8,395 bases of DNA, from assembly GCA_018715025.1 (NCBI GenBank), contig DVMK01000222.1, positions 1 to 8,395 of the forward strand, written 5' to 3'. This DNA is from Candidatus Caccousia avistercoris (GTDB taxonomy: Bacteria; Bacillota; Clostridia; Oscillospirales; Acutalibacteraceae). The stretch's first letter is position 1. Every line of letters starts with the position of its first letter. Below the pieces are notes generated by a model that saw only the letters and a program-made list of their open reading frames with translations, was not told the origin of the DNA and ran no database searches. The position numbers and the translations under genes are program-made. Positions 1 to 6,090 of the stretch are shown here, one piece after another.

Positions 1-2
1 AG

Positions 3-79
3 GATTGCGAAAGTTCCTCCGCATTTTTGGGGGTACGGCTTACCGGTAGTTGGCGGGCAACATCTGCCGCCTGCGGCGG
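3..79 (+). repeat. 77-bp direct repeat, copy 1
   Basis: This stretch matches 321-397 in the same orientation at 71 of 77 positions by hand alignment, with no gaps. The six differences are single bases scattered across the unit. The left boundary cannot be judged because the window starts here; in copy 2 a hairpin arm lies directly upstream. The unit contains TACCGGTA at about 41-48 and ends in a CCGCC/GGCGG stem-like segment. I do not recognise a named repeat family. Confidence 0.85.
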
Positions 80-111
80 GTTAGCTTCTTCACCTAGGAA
101 AAATGGGAGTT

Positions 112-184
112 GCGCGAAGCGTAATTGGCGGGGACGCGACCCGACAATTATGCTTCGACGCGTGCCGCAGCCCTGCTGCGGCAC
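112..184 (+). repeat. Two-hairpin palindromic element, copy 1
   Basis: Composite element of two hairpins. The first has arms 115-132 and 140-157 around a 7-nt loop: 16 Watson-Crick pairs, one wobble (G121-T151) and one mismatch (G128-A144). The second has arms 162-171 and 175-184, a perfect 10-bp stem with loop CCT. Conserved words shared with the minus-strand copy at 1876-1947 are GCGCGAAG at 112-119, CTTCGACGC at 153-161, GTG at the start of the second stem and CAC at its end. The stem sequences themselves differ between copies although pairing is kept. This resembles a REP-like mobile palindrome, but I cannot assign a family. Confidence 0.75.
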
Positions 185-215
185 AATGGGGACTTGCTAC
201 CCCGTAAATGTGTCG

Positions 216-246
216 TTCGACGCGTGGTGCGGCCCGGCCGCACCAC
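216..246 (+). repeat. Two-hairpin element, copy 2 (3' half)
   Basis: TTCGACGC at 216-223 is followed by a perfect 10-bp stem, 224-233 with 237-246, around loop CCG. This is the same 8-nt lead and 10+3+10 geometry as the second hairpin of copy 1, with a different stem sequence (GTGGTGCGGC instead of GTGCCGCAGC). The upstream half is degenerate: GCGCGAAG is absent. A weaker stem can form between 179-185 and 209-215 plus a GGGG/CCCC pairing inside it, and this would compete with the 3' arm of copy 1. Confidence 0.65.
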
Positions 247-300
247 ACTGCGCTTCGGCCGGCTTGTGCCCTTAGGGTCACTAAACGCCGGCCCCCTTAC

Positions 301-336
301 AGGAACACTCGCAATCTTACGATTGCGAAAGTTCCT
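301..336. repeat. 16-bp imperfect inverted repeat
   Basis: Arms 301-316 and 321-336 pair at 14 of 16 positions around the loop TTAC. The outer part is AGGAAC/GTTCCT and the inner part is TCGCAATC/GATTGCGA, separated by a 2-nt mismatch. The right arm is the first 16 bp of direct repeat copy 2. No T-run follows on either strand, so it is not a typical intrinsic terminator. Confidence 0.75.
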
Positions 337-397
337 CCGCATTTTTAGGGGTACGGCATTCCGGTAGCTGGCGGGAAACATCTGCCGCCTGGGGCGG
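321..397 (+). repeat. 77-bp direct repeat, copy 2
   Basis: Second copy of the unit at 3-79 (71/77 identical), with start points 318 bp apart. Its first 16 bases also form the right arm of a hairpin with 301-316, so in this copy the repeat begins exactly at the hairpin loop. After 397 the sequence turns AT-rich and the similarity to copy 1 ends. Confidence 0.85.
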
Positions 398-410
398 TTC
401 TCTCTTAAAT

Positions 411-540
411 TGTTGCGCAAAAGCAAAAGAAAAAACTATCTATTTGCTCTATTGTAGCATGGCGCAAATTTGTTAGAGAACTATTAAAATAAAGAGAAAC
501 CAGAAGGTTTATATATAACTATTTCAAAATGGTTTGTATT
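411..540. other. AT-rich island
   Basis: A hand count over 421-540 gives 32 G+C of 120 (about 27%), against roughly 60-70% in the neighbouring repeats and genes. It carries A-rich and TATATATAA-like stretches but no gene, and I find no correctly spaced -35/-10 pair. It separates the hairpin repeats from the promoter of the 720 gene and may be a curved or easily melted spacer. Confidence 0.6.
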
Positions 541-621
541 GTGCCGCGGCTTCGCTGCTGCTCCAACTTTTTTTTCGGAAAAGATTACCTGCGCATGCGT
601 TCGCGGCAAGAAATGAATCAT

Positions 622-649
622 TTGCTTCGCCCAAAAGCTGTGCTATAAT
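622..649 (+). promoter_or_regulatory. Sigma-A promoter of the oxidoreductase gene
   Basis: TATAAT at 644-649 is a perfect -10 and is preceded by TGC (641-643), giving an extended -10. TTGCTT at 622-627 is a partial -35 with 16 bp between the boxes. Transcription would start near 656, leaving a leader of about 65 nt before the ATG at 720. No operator is obvious. Confidence 0.7.
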
Positions 650-680
650 ACGGGTGTCGGACATTTCGGTTTTGCCGTGG

Positions 681-695
681 GCGGCGCACCGCCGC
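681..695 (+). other. Leader hairpin before the oxidoreductase
   Basis: GCGGCG (681-686) and CGCCGC (690-695) form a perfect 6-bp stem with loop CAC, just upstream of the purine-rich ribosome site AAAGGAG at 706-712. It leaves that site free, so it may protect the mRNA 5' end rather than block translation. The regulatory role is inferred only from position. Confidence 0.4.
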
Positions 696-719
696 AGGAG
701 GGAAGAAAGGAGAAACAAG

Positions 720-1691
720 ATGAAAGTAGCATTGGCAGGACTTGGAGGAATGGGGAGCACCCATTATAATTTGTACCGGATGATGGGGGACGTGACGCTG
801 GTTGCCCTGGTGGACGTGGAGCGGGAGCGCGTAGAGGGAAAAGCCGCGGACTGCGGGGCCAGGTGGTACACCAGCTTTTCAGAAATGCTGGAAAAGGAGT
901 CGCCCGACTACGTGGACATCGCCACGCCCAGCTGCACCCATGCAGAGCTGGCGCTGCAGGCCCTCTCGAAGGGGATTCCCGTGCTGACGGAAAAGCCCGC
1001 GGCCCTCTGCCCGGAGGACGTGGAGCGGATGTACCGCTGCGCGGAAGAGCACGGCGCCATTTTCATGGCGGCCCATGTGATCCGCTTCTGGCCGGAGTAC
1101 CAGTGGCTGAAGCAGGCGGTGCAGAGCGGAAGGTACGGAAGCCTGCGCCGGCTAAACCTGTGGCGCACCGGGGAAAAGCCCCGCTCCAGCTGGCAGAACT
1201 GGATGCTGGACCCGGCCAAGAGCGGCATGGTGCCCTACGACCTGCACATCCACGACGTAGACTACATGGTGTCGCTTTTGGGCCTGCCGGAAAAGGTGCA
1301 GGCTTCGGAAATCCGCGACGGAGAAACCACCAACACCATACGGTCTGTCTACCAGTACCCCCAGGGGCTTGAGGTCACCGCCGAGGCGGCCTGGTACAGC
1401 TGCCGCCTGCCCTTCGCCATGGGGTACGAGGCGCTGTTTGACCAGGGGCTTGCCATTTACCGGGAAGGGCGTCTCACCTGGTACCCCAACGACAGGGAAC
1501 CGGAAGCCGTGGCGGCGGAAAGCATGGAGCAGGACGGCCTTTCGGAAATCAATGTGGGCAATACCCAGGGCTATTACAATGAAATCCGCTATTTCATCCG
1601 CTGCGTAGAGACGGGGGCCCAGCCCGTTATGGTGAAGGAGCAGGAGCTGCTGGACACCCTGCGCCTCATCGCCGCCGAAACGAAGGGATAA
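720..1691 (+). CDS. Gfo/Idh/MocA family NAD(P)-dependent oxidoreductase
   Basis: A 323-residue cytoplasmic dehydrogenase of the family that oxidises or reduces sugars, inositols and their derivatives with NAD(P); the substrate cannot be read from the sequence. The N-terminal Rossmann domain (about 1-120) starts with GLGGMG at residues 7-12. EKP at 91-93 supplies the family's catalytic lysine (K92). In the C-terminal alpha/beta domain, D174, H178 and D181 fit the D-x-x-x-H-x-x-D active-site pattern, although the glycine-rich lead usual before it is reduced to SGMVPYD. Length is normal for the shorter members. The ATG at 720 is chosen because AAAGGAG (706-712) lies 7 bases upstream; an in-frame extension back to 534 would run through the promoter. 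It stands alone, without sugar transport or kinase genes nearby, so its pathway is unknown. Confidence 0.9.
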   Translation: MKVALAGLGGMGSTHYNLYRMMGDVTLVALVDVERERVEGKAADCGARWYTSFSEMLEKESPDYVDIATPSCTHAELALQALSKGIPVLTEKPAALCPEDVERMYRCAEEHGAIFMAAHVIRFWPEYQWLKQAVQSGRYGSLRRLNLWRTGEKPRSSWQNWMLDPAKSGMVPYDLHIHDVDYMVSLLGLPEKVQASEIRDGETTNTIRSVYQYPQGLEVTAEAAWYSCRLPFAMGYEALFDQGLAIYREGRLTWYPNDREPEAVAAESMEQDGLSEINVGNTQGYYNEIRYFIRCVETGAQPVMVKEQELLDTLRLIAAETKG

Positions 1692-1764
1692 AAAGCATCG
1701 TCCCAAAGCCCCTGGCGCGCGTCCCCGGCAGGCCGGGGGCAGGGGGGAAACACAAAGGCCGAAA

Positions 1765-1800
1765 AAAGCCCGCTCTGGTTTTGACGCCAGAGCGGGCTTT
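1765..1800. terminator. Two-way intrinsic terminator
   Basis: Arms 1765-1778 and 1787-1800 form a perfect 14-bp stem (AAAGCCCGCTCTGG and its complement) with an 8-nt loop. Read on the plus strand it lies 73 bp after the oxidoreductase stop, but the T-tract is only the TTT of the stem plus CAG. Read on the minus strand the stem runs into six T (opposite A1767-A1762), so it is the better terminator for transcripts coming from the ABC operon. Confidence 0.85.
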
Positions 1801-1875
1801 CAGTTTGTTGATAACCATAGCATGGTGCGCAGAAGATCGCAGAATCGGGAGCTGCGCTCCCTGCTTGTCTGCCTT

Positions 1876-1947
1876 GTGACACGGCAAAGCCGCGTCACGC
1901 GTCGAAGGGTTCTTTTGCAGGGTTCCCTGCAAAAGAACCCTTCGCGC
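1876..1947 (-). repeat. Two-hairpin palindromic element, copy 3
   Basis: On the minus strand the order is GCGCGAAG (1947-1940), a perfect 20-bp stem (arms 1944-1925 and 1922-1903, 2-nt gap), CTTCGACGC (1907-1899), then a 10+3+10 hairpin (1898-1889 with 1885-1876, loop TTT, nine pairs plus one G-T). This is the same architecture as 112-184: 72 against 73 nt, with the same skeleton words but unrelated stem sequences. It lies in the 3' region of the ABC operon and is oriented with its transcription. The 20-bp stem has no T-run behind it, so I class it as a repeat rather than a terminator. Confidence 0.75.
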
Positions 1948-1986
1948 TATTTTTAAGACCGTTTCACGGCCATTTGCGGGGCTTTG

Positions 1987-2114
1987 GGTCTCTGCTGCCG
2001 CTCCGGTCGGCGCCTTGTTTGTGTGCCGCTGGCGCACGGCGCCCCCTGCACCCCACCAGGTCTCACCTGCCGGTTCGGTCGGTGCTGTTTGCATGCCACC
2101 GGCATGCCGCACCC
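1987..2114. repeat. Imperfect tandem module, two copies
   Basis: The stretch starting at 1987 (GGTCTC) and that starting at 2059 (GGTCTC) align with small gaps over about 56-58 nt. Shared blocks are CTGCCG, CGGTCGG, TGTTTG and TGCC-C-GGC. The period is about 72 bp. Each copy ends in a palindromic segment; in the second copy it is a clean 7-bp hairpin at 2091-2107. Similar GC-rich spacer cassettes are frequent behind clostridial operons, which is recollection rather than something shown here. Confidence 0.5.
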
Positions 2115-2185
2115 TTTTGAAAAAGGTGGACGAAAACTTTAACATTGCTTTTTGGAAGCTTTTCCTGTAATTTTGCGGGGAACCG

Positions 2186-3442
2186 TTATTCGTACCGAAG
2201 GGCCTCGATGGGGTCCAGCTTCGCCGCCTTGTTGGCGGGGTAGTAGCCGAAGAAGATGCCAATGGCCATAGAGAAGGTGACGGCAATGGCAATGGCAGAG
2301 ACAGAGGGCACCGTGGGCTGTTCCAGCAGCATGCCGCCCAGGTAGCCCAGCCCGGCCCCCACCAGAATGCCGATGGCGCCGCCGATGATGCAGATGATGG
2401 TGGACTCTACAATGAACTGCATGCGGATGGCGCTGTCACGGGCGCCCAGGGCTTTGCGGATGCCGATTTCCCGGGTGCGCTCCGTCACGGAAACCAGCAT
2501 GATGTTCATAACGCCGATGCCGCCCACCAGAAGAGAGATGCCTGCAATGACGGCAATGGCGATGGACAGGGTGCTCATCATGGAATTTACCTGGTCCAGC
2601 ATAGAGTCCATGCTCTGGGTCATGACCTGCATGGTGGGGTTGTTCTGGTAATAGCGCTCGTTGAAGAAATTCTGGGTGCGCACAGAGAAATCCCGGTAGT
2701 CCACGCCGGTTTTGGCCGCTACGTAAAACTGCAGGTACCCCTGGGGGTAGTAGTTCCCGATCTCGTAGGCGGTGGTAATGGGAATGTAGGCGTCTGTGGC
2801 AAGGCCGGTGCCGAACATGAGCATGGCGCTTTCCTGCTGCTCCGGGGCTTCGTATACGCCCACCACCCGCAGGGTTTCCACGCTGTTTTCCAGCTCTACC
2901 CGCAGGTCCTGCCCTACTGCGGTTTCCCCGGGAAAAATATCCTCCGCCAGCCGTTCGGAAATTACAATCACTTCCCCGGCCCGGTTCACGTCGTTTTCCG
3001 TAATAAACCGGCCCTGCGCCATCTCTATGTTCCCGGTGGGGTTCCCCAAGGCGTAGCCCGGGTTCACCCCGGTGACATTCAGACTGTAGGCCTGGTGGCG
3101 GAAGGAGACGGTGCCGCTGCCCACGCTCTGGCTGAGGGAAACGGCCTCAATTTCCTGGGAAAACCGGTTCTGGTACGTTTCCAGCATGTCGTCGGTAATC
3201 CAGTCCCCGTCGGTGTAGGTGTAGCTTCCGGTAATGTCCTTGGGGTACACCATGACGGCCACCTTGTTCACGCCGATGCTGGAAAGGGAGCTGCTCACAG
3301 AGTTTGTCATGGAATCGCCCACGCTCATAATGGCGATGACCGAGCCGATGCCGATGATGATGCCCAGCATGGTGAGCAGCGACCGCATCTTGTTGCTCAC
3401 CAGGCCCGAGAGGGCCTGGCGCACGCTTTCCGTCAGGTTCAT
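2186..3442 (-). CDS. ABC transporter permease, MacB/FtsX type
   Basis: A 418-residue inner-membrane subunit of a type VII (MacB/FtsX-like) ABC transporter, which moves substrates or force across the membrane rather than acting as a classical channel. Membrane segments are seen at about 21-41, 291-317, 344-371 and 381-402. A large extracytoplasmic MacB-PCD-like domain spans about 45-285, between the first two. After the second helix, ERTREIGIRKALGA (321-334) is the family's coupling motif that contacts the ATPase, and PIEALRYE closes the protein, as in YknZ and MacB permeases. Length and topology are typical. Its ATG overlaps the ATPase stop (ATGA at 3442-3439), so translation is coupled; only a G-rich run (GGGGG) precedes it as a ribosome site. 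The substrate is unknown. Confidence 0.93.
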   Translation of the reverse strand: MNLTESVRQALSGLVSNKMRSLLTMLGIIIGIGSVIAIMSVGDSMTNSVSSSLSSIGVNKVAVMVYPKDITGSYTYTDGDWITDDMLETYQNRFSQEIEAVSLSQSVGSGTVSFRHQAYSLNVTGVNPGYALGNPTGNIEMAQGRFITENDVNRAGEVIVISERLAEDIFPGETAVGQDLRVELENSVETLRVVGVYEAPEQQESAMLMFGTGLATDAYIPITTAYEIGNYYPQGYLQFYVAAKTGVDYRDFSVRTQNFFNERYYQNNPTMQVMTQSMDSMLDQVNSMMSTLSIAIAVIAGISLLVGGIGVMNIMLVSVTERTREIGIRKALGARDSAIRMQFIVESTIICIIGGAIGILVGAGLGYLGGMLLEQPTVPSVSAIAIAVTFSMAIGIFFGYYPANKAAKLDPIEALRYE

Positions 3443-4182
3443 GAGGCCGCCCCCTTCCCCAGGCGTTCCCCCACAATGCGCCCGTCCTTTATGGTGAGGA
3501 TGCGCTCCGTCTCCTCAGCCAGATCGTTGTTGTGGGTGATGAGCACGATGGTTTTCCCCTGTTCTCGGTGCAGGCGGTGGAAAATGTCCATCACCATGCG
3601 CCCTGTGTTGGAATCCAGCGCGCCGGTGGGCTCGTCTGCCAGAATGATGGAAGGGTCGTTGGCCATGGCCCGGGCAATGGCCACCCGCTGCTTCTGCCCG
3701 CCGGAAAGCTCGTTGGGCCGGTGCCTGGCCCGGTCCTTCATGCCCACCAGCTCCAAAAGTTCCATGGCCCGGCGGGAGCGATCCCCCTTGGAAACCCCCG
3801 CGTACATCATGGGCAGCTCCACGTTTCCCAGGGCGGTGGAACGGGGGATGAGGTTGAAGGTTTGAAAGACGAACCCGATTTTCTCGTTGCGGATCTGAGA
3901 AAGCTTGTTGCTGCTCATCTCCGTCATGGGGACGCCGTCCAGAATATATTCGCCGGCGGTCTGGTGATCCAGCGCGCCGATGATGTTCATCAGCGTGGAT
4001 TTGCCCGAGCCGGAGGCCCCCACAATGGAGACGAACTCCCCTTCCCGGATGGTAAGGTCGATGCCGTGAAGGATTTCCAGCTCGTTGGGCGTGTTTTGAT
4101 AAAAGGTTTTCACAATCCCGTGCATTTCGATGACGGGGGTTTCCCCCTCCGGAAGGGGGGAGGGGCGGATCTCTTCGTTCAT
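3439..4182 (-). CDS. ABC transporter ATP-binding protein, LolD/MacB/YknY type
   Basis: A 247-residue ATPase that powers the MacB-type permease encoded next to it. All catalytic elements are intact: Walker A GASGSGKST at 55-63, Q-loop Q107 in FVFQTFNLIP, signature LSGGQ at 159-163, Walker B IILADEP at 179-185 with E184, D-loop ALD at 188-190, and H-loop H217. The match to the LolD/YknY subfamily is strong (FNLIPRSTALGNVELPMMYAG, residues 109-129). The first 17 residues are a proline- and acid-rich tail before the nucleotide-binding fold. The start is firm: GAGGAGG at 4195-4189 lies 6 bases before the ATG and overlaps the stop codon of the upstream adaptor gene. Confidence 0.95.
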   Translation of the reverse strand: MNEEIRPSPLPEGETPVIEMHGIVKTFYQNTPNELEILHGIDLTIREGEFVSIVGASGSGKSTLMNIIGALDHQTAGEYILDGVPMTEMSSNKLSQIRNEKIGFVFQTFNLIPRSTALGNVELPMMYAGVSKGDRSRRAMELLELVGMKDRARHRPNELSGGQKQRVAIARAMANDPSIILADEPTGALDSNTGRMVMDIFHRLHREQGKTIVLITHNNDLAEETERILTIKDGRIVGERLGKGAAS

Positions 4183-4188
4183 GGCGCG

Positions 4189-4195
4189 CCTCCTC
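4189..4195 (-). promoter_or_regulatory. Ribosome site fused to the adaptor stop codon
   Basis: On the minus strand the sequence TGAGGAGG joins the TGA stop of the membrane fusion gene (4196-4194) to the Shine-Dalgarno GAGGAGG. The ATPase ATG follows at 4182. A ribosome finishing the adaptor therefore uncovers and occupies the next start, which keeps the subunits in proportion. Confidence 0.8.
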
Positions 4196-6035
4196 AGCCC
4201 AGCATCTGGTCCATCAGCTCGCCGGACTGCTGCGCCGCCTGGGGCGAGGCGATGGTGATGCGCTGCCCGGCGGATATGCCGTCTGCGGAAGAGACGATCT
4301 GCATGCCCTCTGTCAGCCCGCTGCCGGAGATTTCTACCATAAGGTCGGTTTCCAGCCCTGTCGTGACCGGGATTTCCTCCAGGGTGTACACCCCGTTCCC
4401 CTCCTCCACGGCGGCGAAGATCACGTCCTCCCCGGCCTCGTTGACGCCCAGGGATTCATAGGGGACGGCGAACACGCCGGTCTTTTCCTCCAGCACAATG
4501 TCGGCCTTGGCGTTCATGCCAATGCGCAGGGGCGTGCCCGCGTCCTCCACCTTCACGGTGGCGGCAAACTCCACGTTGCCGGAGGCGGCTGCCGCGCCGG
4601 CCCCGGCCGCTGCGGAGGCGCTGCTGCGGGCCGCGGGGGCTATGCTGGTGAGGGTGCCGCTGAACTGCTGGTTTTCCAAAGCGTCCGCCCGTACCAGGGC
4701 CTTCATGCCCTCCTGTACAGAGCCAATGTCAAATTCCTTGATGGACACGTCCACCTCCAGGCTGCCGGTGTCTTCAATGACAAACAGGATGCCGGAGGGC
4801 ATGGCCCCCTCGGTGGCGTACACCGCCGTTACCGTGCCGGAAACAGGGGCGGTGATGGTGCAGTCCAGAATCTGATCCTCCAGGGAGGCGATCTCCGCCT
4901 CCTGCACGCTGGTGTCGGCAGAGGCCTGGCTGGCGGCAATGGCCTGGCGCTGGTCCTCCAGGCCCTGGCGCACGCTGTTTTCGGTGGCCTGCTGGCTGGT
5001 GAGGGCCGAGTCGTAGGCAATTTGGGCCTCCTCCACGGCCCGCTGGTACGTGCCCAGCTGGTCGTCCACCGCGGCCTGGGCCAGCTCCAGGGACTTCTGG
5101 GCGTTCTCTCTGGCGCGGCGGGCGTCCTCGTAGTTCTGGCGCAGGGTTTTGAGGGGGACGCCGTTGTATGTATTGGCGGAGTCGGTCTCAAACTCCTCCA
5201 GCTCCTTCTGCAGGGACTCATATTTCACCTTGGCCGCCTGCAGGTCGGCTTCGGCCAGCTCCAACCGCACCTTCAGGCTCTGGTACTCGCCGCTGTCCTG
5301 AGAAGCGTCCTGCAGGGCCTCTGTCAGGCTTGACACCAGGTCCTGGGCGGCCTGCTTTTCCTTGTCTGCGTCGCGCACCTCGATGCGCAGGTCCTTGTAC
5401 ATGTCGCCCACCTGGTCTTTGGCGTCCTCGTAGGTCTGGCTGGCCCGCTGTTCGGCAATGGCCGCCTGCTGCACCGCCTCCTCGGCGCTGACCAGCTGGG
5501 AATTCATGTCGGCGCTCAGGTCGTTTTTCGCCTGCTCGTAGTCAGACTGCGCCTTTTCCAGGGCCCGCTTGGCGCTGGCGGTGGCGTCCCGCACCGTGTT
5601 CACGGTGGAATTCAGCCCGGCGTCCAGGTTGTTCACCGCGTCGTTGTACTGCTTCTGGCTGGCGGAAATGGTCTGCTGGGAGGTATTCTGGGAAACAGAG
5701 AGGGAAAGCCGCCTGGTTTCCAGGGTGTCCTCCAGGGATTCGCTGTCCAGCTGGCAGAGGATGTCGCCGGCCTGCACCTGGTCGCCCACCTCCACGTGAA
5801 CGTCCCGCACGGTGGCGGTCAGATTGGTGTACACATTGGTGGAGGAGGCGCTTTTCACCGTGCCGGAGGCGGTAACGGTGTTCTGCAGGGTGGCCGTCTC
5901 CAAAGGCTGGCATTCCACCGCGGTGGGGGCGCGGGATTTTCGGGAATCCGACAGCACCTGCAGCCCTCCCAGACAGCAGACCAGGGCTGCGGCGCACACC
6001 ACCGCGGCTATTTTCCGGCTCTTTTTCATCTTCAT
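4194..6035 (-). CDS. Membrane fusion (adaptor) protein of the ABC exporter, MacA/YknX type
   Basis: A 613-residue extracytoplasmic adaptor anchored by one N-terminal helix (about 8-29). The cysteines at 14, 20 and 21 do not form a lipobox. Order of parts: first lipoyl half with V81-E82-V83-G84-D85-Q86-V87 (about 60-100), a very long glutamine- and alanine-rich coiled coil (about 105-390), second lipoyl half ITAPVSGTVTAV (394-405), beta-barrel (about 425-515), and a membrane-proximal C-terminal domain (about 520-600). An Ala/Ser/Gly linker at 469-486 interrupts the barrel. E. coli MacA and B. subtilis YknX are about 370 residues, so the hairpin is greatly extended. I chose the ATG at 6035: GAGGT (6046-6042) lies 6 bases upstream, and the charge-then-hydrophobic N-terminus follows at once. 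An upstream in-frame start at 6101 has no such site and lies in the leader. It is the first gene of the operon and the partner of the ATPase and permease. Confidence 0.92.
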   Translation of the reverse strand: MKMKKSRKIAAVVCAAALVCCLGGLQVLSDSRKSRAPTAVECQPLETATLQNTVTASGTVKSASSTNVYTNLTATVRDVHVEVGDQVQAGDILCQLDSESLEDTLETRRLSLSVSQNTSQQTISASQKQYNDAVNNLDAGLNSTVNTVRDATASAKRALEKAQSDYEQAKNDLSADMNSQLVSAEEAVQQAAIAEQRASQTYEDAKDQVGDMYKDLRIEVRDADKEKQAAQDLVSSLTEALQDASQDSGEYQSLKVRLELAEADLQAAKVKYESLQKELEEFETDSANTYNGVPLKTLRQNYEDARRARENAQKSLELAQAAVDDQLGTYQRAVEEAQIAYDSALTSQQATENSVRQGLEDQRQAIAASQASADTSVQEAEIASLEDQILDCTITAPVSGTVTAVYATEGAMPSGILFVIEDTGSLEVDVSIKEFDIGSVQEGMKALVRADALENQQFSGTLTSIAPAARSSASAAAGAGAAAASGNVEFAATVKVEDAGTPLRIGMNAKADIVLEEKTGVFAVPYESLGVNEAGEDVIFAAVEEGNGVYTLEEIPVTTGLETDLMVEISGSGLTEGMQIVSSADGISAGQRITIASPQAAQQSGELMDQMLG

Positions 6036-6090
6036 ACACGTACCTCTTTTCCTCGTAAAGGGGCTTCCCACCCCCACCCTATCATAGCGG

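Larger units (their letters stand above)
1..719. other. Gene-free, hairpin-rich spacer
   Basis: I see no credible gene in this stretch. Short open frames occur on both strands at 27-426, but they overlap each other, have no ribosome site and run through palindromes, so I treat them as chance. The left part (1-400) holds a direct repeat pair and four strong hairpins, listed separately. The middle (about 411-540) is AT-rich. At 543-561 a weak stem (GCCGCGGC against GCTGCTGC, one mismatch and one wobble) is followed six bases later by eight T (568-575), which could be a poor plus-strand terminator. CGCATGCG at 592-599 is a perfect 8-bp palindrome. The promoter and leader of the 720 gene fill the right end. 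Confidence 0.7.
1801..2185. other. Repeat-filled spacer downstream of the ABC operon
   Basis: No gene is supported. A 208-codon minus-strand open frame crosses this spacer, but it overlaps the 3' end of the permease in another frame, lacks a ribosome site and runs through two repeat families and the terminator. The spacer contains the two-hairpin element (1876-1947), two imperfect copies of a roughly 56-nt module (1987-2114), a 7-bp hairpin GCATGCC/GGCATGC at 2091-2107, and a CACC-TTTT/AAAAGGTG stem with one bulge at 2110-2128. All lie between the operon's stop and the T-tract terminator, so they would be in its 3' untranslated RNA unless an earlier stop signal acts. Confidence 0.65.

Noticed and set aside
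1..400. CRISPR array
   Set aside because: Only two copies of the 77-bp unit, 318 bp apart, with no regular short spacers and no cas genes.
27..426. Several overlapping small open frames on both strands
   Set aside because: They lie across direct repeats and palindromes, lack ribosome sites and give arginine- and alanine-rich products typical of GC-rich noncoding DNA.
534..719. In-frame 62-residue N-terminal extension of the oxidoreductase
   Set aside because: It runs through the TATAAT promoter and leader hairpin, has no ribosome site, and the GxGxxG fold begins properly at the 720 start.
1666..2292. 208-codon minus-strand open frame
   Set aside because: It overlaps both flanking genes in other frames and crosses the terminator and two repeat families; no ribosome site.
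3095..4461. Long plus-strand open frames opposite the ABC genes (for example 3532-4461)
   Set aside because: They are antisense shadows of intact ATPase, permease and adaptor genes; GC-rich codon use leaves the reverse strand open.
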